Part shown: positions 58,415-64,000 of the stretch, piece by piece
How positions within the stretch are numbered: position 1 is the stretch's first letter
Layout of the letters: the number at the start of each line of letters is the position of its first letter
From: Deltaproteobacteria bacterium
GTDB lineage: Bacteria > Myxococcota > Kuafuiibacteriia > Kuafuiibacteriales > Kuafuiibacteriaceae
NCBI GenBank assembly: GCA_020632995.1
Contig: JACKEN010000001.1
Location: 776,001 to 840,000, forward strand
Length of the DNA: 64,000 nucleotides
Direction of reading: 5' to 3'
Made by a program: the position numbers and the translations under genes
The notes under the pieces: model-generated
Seen by the model: only the letters and a program-made list of their open reading frames with translations
Database searches by the model: none
What the model was told of the DNA's origin: nothing

Positions 58415-60417
58415 GGGGGTGGGGCGGCCAGGGCCTTGGTGACGTCCTGCAGGGCGAAGGCGAGGTCGCTGTTCTTGGGATCCAGGGCCAGGGCCTTGGT
58501 GTACGCGGTCTTCGACGCCTCCAGGTTGCCCCGCCGGCGCTGCAGCACGCCGATGAGGGCCCAGGCCTGGCCCAGGCCGGGATCCAGCTCGGTGGCCCGG
58601 TTGGCCTCGGTCAGGGCGGCCTCCTCGTTGGTGCGCTTCGCGTACACGCCGGCCATGTAGTAGTGCGCGCGGGCGTAGTCCGGATCCAGGCGCAAGGCGG
58701 CCTGCAGCGAGCTCTCGGCGTCGTCGAGCGCGCCCTCCTCGGCCAGGAGGCCCCCGAGCTCCGCCCGGCTCTTCGCGTGGGTCGGGTTCAACAACAGGGC
58801 CCGCTCGTAGGCGCGGCGCTCCTCGTCCTTGGCGCCGCGGCGCCGGTGCAGGCGGCCGAGCCGGTAGTAGGCCTCGGTGAAGGTCGGGCTCTTCACCGTG
58901 GCCTCGCCGTACAGGTCGAGCGCCTCGTCGTCCTTGCCCTGCGCCTCCAGGATGTCGCCCAACAGGAGCACCGCGGGGCGGTGGGTGGGATCCAGCGCGA
59001 GCGCGCTCCTGAGGGCCTGCAGCGCCGCCCCCGCGTTCTTGGCCGAGTACTCCACCTTGGCCAGGCTCACCAGGATGGCCGGCGACTCCGGATCCAGGCG
59101 CCGCGCCTCGCCCAGGGCCTCGATCGCGCGCTCGGTGGCCTCGGGACCGCCGACCTGGGCCAGGGCCTCGCCGAGGGCGGCGTGGGCCGACGCGTCGGCG
59201 GGGGCCAGGCTCACCAGCTTCTCGAGGTAGGCCACCGCCTCCTTCGGCTCACCCTGGTCGAGGTAGGCCCGGGCCATGCGCCGGTATGTCAACGCGTCTT
59301 GCGGGCGGGTGTAGAGGGCCTTCTTGTACAGGTCGAGGGCCTTCACGGTGCGGCCCCGCTGGTAGTAGACCTCGCCGAGGTGGAACTGGGCCTCGGGCAG
59401 GTCCGGCTTCAGCTTCAGGACCTTCTCGAACTCCTTGCCGGCCTCCTCGAGCTTGCCCATGCGGAAGTAGCCCAGCCCGAGGTTGAAGGTGGCGTCCACG
59501 TAGGTGGGGCGGAGGTCGGCCGCGGTCTTGAAGTGGGCGAGGGCGTCCTCGTGCCGGCCCACCCGGTCGAGCGCGACGCCGAGGTTGTTGTGGGCGCGCG
59601 CCGACCCGGGTCGGATCTTGAGCGCGGCCTCGTACTCGCGGACCGCGTCGCGGTAGCGCCGCTGACGGAAGAACAGCACCCCGAGGTCGTAGTGGGCGTC
59701 GTCCTCCTCCGGATCGAGCCGCAGGGCCTTGCTCAGCGCCTGCTCCGCCTTGTCGTTGAGGCCGAGCTCGCCGTAGATCTTGCCGAGGGCGACGTGCGGG
59801 CGCGCGTAGGTCGGGTCGACCTCCGCCGCCTTGCGGTAGGCGGCGATGGCCTCGTCGTTCTTGTCCTGGTGCTCGAGCGCCTCGCCCTTGTTGAACAGGG
59901 CCACCGCGAGGTTCGGATCCTTGGCCAGGGCCTTGTCGTACAGGTCGATCGCCTCGTCGTAGTGCCCGGCCTTCCGGTGGGCGAGGCCCAGGTCGAGGAG
60001 GAGCACCGCGTTGTCGGGCTCGAGCAAGGCGGCCTGCTCGTAGGTGGCGATCGCCCGCTCGAGGTCGCCGGTGCTCTCGAACAGGGCGCCCAGCATGTAC
60101 TGGGTGTCGCCGTCCCGGGTGTCCGCCGCCGCGAGGCGCCCGAGCATCAAGAGCGCGGCCTCGTGCTCGCCCAGGTGGAAGAGCACCGCGGCCAGCCGCT
60201 TGGTCTTCTCGGGGTCGGGCTGGCCGTTCGACAAGGCGGCTTGCAGCTCCGCCTTCTCCTTCTTCAGCGCCTCCTGATCCAGCGGGTCTCGGTAGCTCTC
60301 CGCGTCGAAGGCGGGCGCATCCTCGGGCTCCGCCGGCTCCTGGGCGTTGGCCGGACCGGCCAACAACAGCAGACCGAGCAGCCAGGGCCCCGTCGTCTTT
60401 CCTCCCACCACACGCAC
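58411..60417 (-). CDS. Exported tetratricopeptide-repeat protein
   Basis: 668 aa. The GTG at 60417 is the first of three candidate GTGs within 10 nt; the frame further upstream is non-coding. The signal peptide (WLLGLLLLAGPANA/QE) marks a periplasmic or outer-membrane protein. About 15-16 canonical TPR units of 34 residues fill the protein (for example ALFNKGEALEHQDKNDEAIAAY). No catalytic domain. It lies 14 nt after a coiled-coil lipoprotein gene and overlaps a propeller lipoprotein gene, so it is likely the scaffold of an envelope complex. Confidence 0.92.
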   Translation of the reverse strand: MRVVGGKTTGPWLLGLLLLAGPANAQEPAEPEDAPAFDAESYRDPLDQEALKKEKAELQAALSNGQPDPEKTKRLAAVLFHLGEHEAALLMLGRLAAADTRDGDTQYMLGALFESTGDLERAIATYEQAALLEPDNAVLLLDLGLAHRKAGHYDEAIDLYDKALAKDPNLAVALFNKGEALEHQDKNDEAIAAYRKAAEVDPTYARPHVALGKIYGELGLNDKAEQALSKALRLDPEEDDAHYDLGVLFFRQRRYRDAVREYEAALKIRPGSARAHNNLGVALDRVGRHEDALAHFKTAADLRPTYVDATFNLGLGYFRMGKLEEAGKEFEKVLKLKPDLPEAQFHLGEVYYQRGRTVKALDLYKKALYTRPQDALTYRRMARAYLDQGEPKEAVAYLEKLVSLAPADASAHAALGEALAQVGGPEATERAIEALGEARRLDPESPAILVSLAKVEYSAKNAGAALQALRSALALDPTHRPAVLLLGDILEAQGKDDEALDLYGEATVKSPTFTEAYYRLGRLHRRRGAKDEERRAYERALLLNPTHAKSRAELGGLLAEEGALDDAESSLQAALRLDPDYARAHYYMAGVYAKRTNEEAALTEANRATELDPGLGQAWALIGVLQRRRGNLEASKTAYTKALALDPKNSDLAFALQDVTKALAAPPP

Positions 60418-60431
60418 CGCGTCGCCCCCGA

Positions 60432-61091
60432 TCAGTCCAGCCAGCGCGAGCCCAGGGCACCGCCGCTGGCGTCGCGCAGCGCGCCGTTGGCCGCCACCCA
60501 CTGGGCCTCGGCCTCCTTCATGACGGCCTCGGCCTCCTGGATGTCGGCCTCGCTGTCGCCGACGTCCTCCGCGTAGTCCGCCACCTGCTCCTCGAAGTCG
60601 GCCAGATCGATGCTGGACGCCCCGGGCACGTTGTTCTTCTTCACCAGCTTGGCCTTGGCCAGCTCGAACTTCGCCTTGGCCACCACCAGCTGCCGCCGCT
60701 CCTTGTCGAGGCGCTCGCGCGCCCACTCCAGGCGGGCGTCGAGGTACTCGGTCTGCGCGTCCGCCGCCTGCCCGCGCAGCACCGCCAGCCGGGCGCGCTC
60801 CGCGTCGCCCTTCTCGGCGAAGACCTCCTCGTCGCGCTCCGCCACCTGGCGCTTCTTCTTGGCGCGCCGCATGTCGTCCTTGAGCCGGGCGATCTCGTCC
60901 ACCACCTGATCCCGGGCGTCGATCGCGATGTTGAGCTCGTTCTCCGCGTCGAACAGGAGGAGCTTGTTCTCGATGGTGATCTTGTCCAGCACGTCCGACC
61001 GCACCCTGAGGGTGGGGGGCGTGGCGCAGGCGGCCCCGAGGCTGGCCAGGAGCACCAACGTAAGGGCGAGATCCGCTCTTTCGACAGGCAC
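60432..61091 (-). CDS. Coiled-coil lipoprotein
   Basis: 219 aa. The GTG at 61091 gives MPVERADLALTLVLLASLGAAC, a good lipoprotein signal. It also sits 7 nt after a -10 hexamer and avoids overlapping the divergent gene; an ATG at 61127 would overlap that gene. The mature part is a long charged coiled coil (about 40-175, IARLKDDMRRAKKKRQVAER) with an acidic C-terminal helix. Possibly of the DUF4398/periplasmic-hairpin type. First gene of an operon with the TPR and propeller proteins. Confidence 0.83.
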   Translation of the reverse strand: MPVERADLALTLVLLASLGAACATPPTLRVRSDVLDKITIENKLLLFDAENELNIAIDARDQVVDEIARLKDDMRRAKKKRQVAERDEEVFAEKGDAERARLAVLRGQAADAQTEYLDARLEWARERLDKERRQLVVAKAKFELAKAKLVKKNNVPGASSIDLADFEEQVADYAEDVGDSEADIQEAEAVMKEAEAQWVAANGALRDASGGALGSRWLD

Positions 61092-61098
61092 GGGCCGG

Positions 61099-61108
61099 AG
61101 GCTATCAT
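61099..61108. promoter_or_regulatory. Bidirectional promoter with two -10 hexamers sharing a TA step
   Basis: Plus strand TATCAT (61103-61108, 5 of 6 consensus) lies 7 nt before the GTG at 61116. Minus strand TGA-TAGCCT (TAGCCT 61104-61099) lies 7 nt before the GTG at 61091. The two hexamers overlap by the self-complementary TA at 61103-61104. The whole divergent gap is 24 bp. Confidence 0.6.
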
Positions 61109-61115
61109 CGGCCGG

Positions 61116-62003
61116 GTGAGAATTCATCGGGTCCCGAGCACGCCGCTGGTTTTGGCCATCGCCGCCTGGGCAGCCGCCTGCTCGGGGGAGGGGTTGGATC
61201 CCCAAGGGCAATGCAGCGACGACCCCACGGCCACCCAGGGGCCGTTGGGATCGGATGCCACACGGGTAGGCTTCGTGAGCATCCGGGACATCCTCGATCA
61301 GACCGACGACGAGGCGGGGGTGCCCCAGACGGTGCGCTCAGGCCGCCTCCAGGCGGGCTTCGCGGACCTGTCGGCGGTGACCTCGACCCCGGCGCAGGTG
61401 ATGCCGCTGGGGCCGTCGTGCTTCGGGTTGATCTCGCTCCCGGTGAAGAGCGGCCAGTCGGAGCCGCTCACGATGGCCGAGATCCGGGTGGAGGGCACCG
61501 CGCGGGGCTCGGTGCTGGCGAGCCAGGCCTCGCCCGGGACCTACGTCGCGGTCGGGGATCCGCTCCTGGGCACCGACGCCCTGCGCTTCTTGGGCACCGC
61601 GGATCCGTCCACACCGTTCCCGGGCTTCGACGAGGCGCTGCCCGCCCTCCGGAGCGACGTCATGCTCAGCGTGCCCGCCGCGGACGGCACCGCGGCCCTG
61701 ACGGTGGACGCCTTCCCGGTGCGCTGGACGCCGGCCGGCGCGGACTGGGTCGAGATCACCCTCGAGCCCAAGTCGGATCAGGTGGAGGACGGCGGCCTCG
61801 TGGTGTGCCAGGTGAAGGACGAGGGTTGCTTCGACGTGCCGGTGGCGGCCACGAACTTCCTCCTCGCGGGCAACGCCGAGACCTACACGCTGAGCGTGCA
61901 GCTCCACCGCTACCGCGGGGTGGAGCCGGAGGCGGGCGCGTTCCTGGAGGTGGAGGCGGTGGCAGAGACCCGGCTGACGGTGGACAACGGGGTGTTCGAA
62001 TGA
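61116..62003 (+). CDS. Predicted lipoprotein of unknown function
   Basis: 295 aa from the GTG at 61116, lipobox AAWAAAC. The mature protein is mainly beta (Val/Thr/Pro/Asp-rich), with a Cys pair in CQVKDEGC. It looks like an Ig-like or jelly-roll surface protein; no family recognised. The next gene starts at an ATG overlapping this stop (ATGA), so the two lipoproteins are made together. The leaderless-type promoter is shared with the divergent coiled-coil lipoprotein operon. Confidence 0.8.
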   Translation: MRIHRVPSTPLVLAIAAWAAACSGEGLDPQGQCSDDPTATQGPLGSDATRVGFVSIRDILDQTDDEAGVPQTVRSGRLQAGFADLSAVTSTPAQVMPLGPSCFGLISLPVKSGQSEPLTMAEIRVEGTARGSVLASQASPGTYVAVGDPLLGTDALRFLGTADPSTPFPGFDEALPALRSDVMLSVPAADGTAALTVDAFPVRWTPAGADWVEITLEPKSDQVEDGGLVVCQVKDEGCFDVPVAATNFLLAGNAETYTLSVQLHRYRGVEPEAGAFLEVEAVAETRLTVDNGVFE

Positions 62004-62470
62004 AGTGGGCGATCATCCCTCTCGTGTTCGCGTCGGGCTGCGGCCTCTCCGCCGCCGACAACTTCACCCGCGGCCTCACCCGAGACCGCTGCGACGGGAC
62101 CTACCCGATCTGCTCGACCACCGCGGGCTGCGTGATGGGCGAGAACCGCTACCTCGAGGGGAGCTTCCCCGGCAGCCGCGAGCTGATCGTCCCCGCGCCG
62201 GCGGAGTCGATCGTCACCGTGCGCCTGTTCTTCGTGACCCAGGGCGCCCACGGCCTGGACACCCGGATCCTCATCAGCGAGCCGGGCTGCATCGACACCT
62301 ACGAGTGGGCGTCGGAGGGCCAGGACATCTTCATCGAGGCCGGCAGCGACCGCGTGCTCGAGGTGAGCCGCGAGGTCTACCTCGACGGCGACCACCTGGT
62401 GGAGGTCGCGTCCGACTCGGTGGCCGACTACGCGATCACGGTGGAGGTCACCAAGCCCTCCGGCACCTGA
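62000..62470 (+). CDS. Small Cys-containing lipoprotein
   Basis: 156 aa. The ATG at 62000 overlaps the upstream stop (ATGA). Signal MKWAIIPLVFASGC with lipobox FASGC. The mature part has several Cys (CDGTYPICSTTAGC, and one in EPGCIDTYEW) and a beta-sandwich-like pattern (IVTVRLFFVTQGAHGLDTRIL, DYAITVEVTKPSGT). It resembles pre-peptidase C-terminal or CUB-like beta domains, without a firm match. Probably acts with its operon partner at the outer membrane. Confidence 0.8.
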   Translation: MKWAIIPLVFASGCGLSAADNFTRGLTRDRCDGTYPICSTTAGCVMGENRYLEGSFPGSRELIVPAPAESIVTVRLFFVTQGAHGLDTRILISEPGCIDTYEWASEGQDIFIEAGSDRVLEVSREVYLDGDHLVEVASDSVADYAITVEVTKPSGT

Positions 62471-62482
62471 GCGGGCCGCGCG

Positions 62483-62998
62483 CTACTGCTGGCCCGCGCT
62501 CGACTCGGTCAGGGTCCCGGAGAAGTAGCCGGTGAGCTTGCGGCCGCTGGTGAAGGACAGGTCGACGTGGCCCGACATGTCCGTGCCGACCTCGCCGCTG
62601 TAGGAGTCGAGGGTCACCGAGGTGGTGGAGTCCAGCTCGCTGGTGAGGGTCACGCTGCCCTCGGTGAGCACCCGGCGCACCGTGCCGCTCGCCGGCAGGA
62701 ACGAGATGCGCTCGCCCTCGGTGATCGTGAGCTGGCTGGTGTTGAAGCCCACCAACAGGGTCTTCTCGAGGCCGGTGCCGAGCGGGCGCACGTACTCGAT
62801 GAAGAGGTACTTCGAGTCGCCAGCGGACGCCTGCAGGAGGAGCCGCGTCTCGGTGAAGCGCATCTCCACGTCCTCGCAGTAGCTGCCCTCGAGGCGGTTG
62901 GCGCCGCCGCTCCCGTTGCAGAGCTTCTCACCGTCCTCGCCGCCGCAGCCCGCGACGACGACGGCCAGGAGGGCCGCGGCCCAGGTCTCTACGCGCAT
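62483..62998 (-). CDS. Small beta-rich lipoprotein
   Basis: 171 aa from the ATG at 62998 (MRVETWAAALLAVVVAGC); an in-frame start at 63040 overlaps the upstream gene and would place 14 residues before the signal. A Gly/Ser linker with one Cys precedes a Thr/Ser/Glu-rich beta domain (CEDVEMRFTETRLLLQASAG, GTDMSGHVDLSFTSGRKL). No family recognised. It starts 1 nt from the stop of the upstream gene, so both are in one operon. Converges with the lipoprotein pair at 61116-62470. Confidence 0.8.
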   Translation of the reverse strand: MRVETWAAALLAVVVAGCGGEDGEKLCNGSGGANRLEGSYCEDVEMRFTETRLLLQASAGDSKYLFIEYVRPLGTGLEKTLLVGFNTSQLTITEGERISFLPASGTVRRVLTEGSVTLTSELDSTTSVTLDSYSGEVGTDMSGHVDLSFTSGRKLTGYFSGTLTESSAGQQ

Positions 62999-62999
62999 C

Positions 63000-64000
63000 T
63001 CAGAGCTCCCGCGCGAACAGGAGGTCCCCGTTCGCGTCATCCGCGAAGGCGACGCCCAGCTTGCCGTCGGGCCCCACCACGATGGAGTTGAAGAAGCCCA
63101 CCCGCCCGAAGCCCTGGCCGTCGTCCACGTCGTACAGCTTCCAGCCGGAGGCCTCGCGCCGGGCCAGGCGCACCTTGCTCTGGGGCCCCAGGCTGTTGGG
63201 GCAGTTCCGGTCCGAGGCCGGGCCGCAGTAGGTGTAGGCGAGCACCGGGCGCCCCTCGGCGTCGAGGGCGAGGCTGGGGTGCAGGCCGGTCTTGCCCGAG
63301 GAGTCGACGCGCTCGGTGGTCCAGGTGTCGCCGTCGTCCAGCGAGGTGGCGAGGATCAGATCCGAGTCCGCCACGTCGTAGAAGGCCACGTAGAGGGTGC
63401 CGTCGGCCGCGCTCGCCACCCCGACCTTGGCCGAGGTGAGGGTGGGCAGGATCCGGCGCAGGCGCCACTCGCCCCCGCTGTAGACCGCGGCCCAGACCCC
63501 GGTGATGTCCTCGTTGCCGGGCTGGAACTCGAGGTTGTAGGCGACGAGCAGGCCACCTTGCGGGGTGTAGGTGATGTTGCCGTGGGGCCCGCCGCTCCGC
63601 TCCGGATCGACCACCACGTTGGCGACCGGGCCGCCCTCGGCGTACACCTCGACGTCGGACTGGTTCAGGTCGTCGGTGGCGAAGCCGAGGTGGGTGTCGC
63701 GGTACACCACCGCGAAGCCGGCGCCGTCGGGGTTGGCCGCGATCGCGGCGTAGCTCCCCACCACGAAGCCCTCGTTGCAGTACTCGCTGCAGTCGCCGGT
63801 GGCCTCGGTGGAGATGTCGACCAGGGTCCGGAAGCTCCACGCGCCGTTGTTGCGCACCCCGAGCAGCAGGTCGGTCGGCTCCTCGAGGGTGGCGCGGCCG
63901 TCGTCGTCGCCGCCGAGGAACACCACGTGGGCGGCGCCGCCCACGTAGGCGAGCCCGAGCCCCTTCAGGTCGTCGCCGCCGGGGATCGCGGCCCCGGGCA
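63000..64000 (-). CDS. Secreted beta-propeller-like protein, 5' end outside the window
   Basis: At least 333 residues are visible and the open frame continues past the window end, so the true start is missing; an internal GTG at 63944 is not the start. Repeated blades contain Asp-box-like or sialidase-type turns (SLDDGDTWTTERVDSSGKTG, PDGKLGVAFADDANGD, LALDAEGRPVLAYTY) and one Cys pair in GDCSEYC. This fits an exported propeller of the sialidase/BNR-repeat superfamily without visible catalytic residues. Upstream gene of the small lipoprotein at 62483. Confidence 0.8.
   Translation of the reverse strand, partial: PGAAIPGGDDLKGLGLAYVGGAAHVVFLGGDDDGRATLEEPTDLLLGVRNNGAWSFRTLVDISTEATGDCSEYCNEGFVVGSYAAIAANPDGAGFAVVYRDTHLGFATDDLNQSDVEVYAEGGPVANVVVDPERSGGPHGNITYTPQGGLLVAYNLEFQPGNEDITGVWAAVYSGGEWRLRRILPTLTSAKVGVASAADGTLYVAFYDVADSDLILATSLDDGDTWTTERVDSSGKTGLHPSLALDAEGRPVLAYTYCGPASDRNCPNSLGPQSKVRLARREASGWKLYDVDDGQGFGRVGFFNSIVVGPDGKLGVAFADDANGDLLFAREL

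Overview
The window is a GC-rich bacterial chromosome segment, about 70% G+C by eye, with strong G/C bias at third codon positions and many GTG starts. The content points to Myxococcota (former Deltaproteobacteria). Indicators are FHA-domain sigma-54 activators, many lipoproteins, Asn-rich NNNNT linkers, minor-pilin/PilY1 clusters, an Ala/Lys/Pro histone-like tail and beta-propeller lipoproteins. The linkers recall Bradymonadia in particular, but the phylum call is an inference from gene content. I see no rRNA, tRNA, CRISPR array, transposase, integrase or replication origin. About 50 protein genes fill almost the whole window, and the only stretch over 300 bases without a gene is 10125-10509.

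Layout. 43-5580 (minus): an S8 protease, then an operon of an active M16 zinc protease, an inactive M16 partner and a PhyH-type dioxygenase. 5661-10124 (plus): lipoprotein, FadL-like outer membrane protein and FHA-GAF-sigma-54 activator. 10510-16224: ECF-like sigma factor, EcsC-family protein, a large peptidase-like/beta-barrel protein and a second beta-barrel protein ending in a strong terminator. 16307-20415: divergent RCC1-propeller and Asn-linker lipoproteins, with weaker GC3 bias than their neighbours. 20531-28606: housekeeping genes (Bcp peroxiredoxin, psd, hppA, greA, recG) plus a methyltransferase. 28652-35910: a PilZ-domain gene divergent from a pilV-pilW-pilX-pilY1 operon. 35947-39467: zinc-ribbon protein, YbgC thioesterase, glpX, a small acidic protein and eno. 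39508-41985: a PHP-domain lipoprotein. 42039-48317 (minus): an HTH-opine dehydrogenase fusion and a GldA/GldFG-type ABC operon. 48524-49858: a second FHA-sigma-54 activator. 49887-53352 (minus): BI-1 family protein, a papain-like plus Gly-rich protein pair and a propeller lipoprotein. 53447-57461: a vWA/TSP3 lipoprotein overlapping an ABCG-type exporter. 57476-64000: TPR, coiled-coil, propeller and unknown lipoproteins.

How the genes work together. The recurring theme is the cell envelope: 13 predicted lipoproteins, three predicted outer-membrane barrels, three ABC components or systems, and type IV pilus tip proteins. Start/stop overlaps of the GTGA or ATGA type recur at seven gene junctions and suggest translational coupling.

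The most unusual signals are regulatory. About fifteen genes lack a Shine-Dalgarno sequence and instead have a -10-like hexamer, often TGnTAnnnT, only 6-10 nt upstream of the start codon. This implies leaderless mRNAs. Several of these promoters carry a 12-bp GC dyad at a fixed spacing. One 24-bp divergent gap (61092-61115) appears to be a bidirectional promoter whose two -10 hexamers share one TA step. Several intergenic regions also contain palindromes that look like operators. All regulatory claims come from reading the sequence only.
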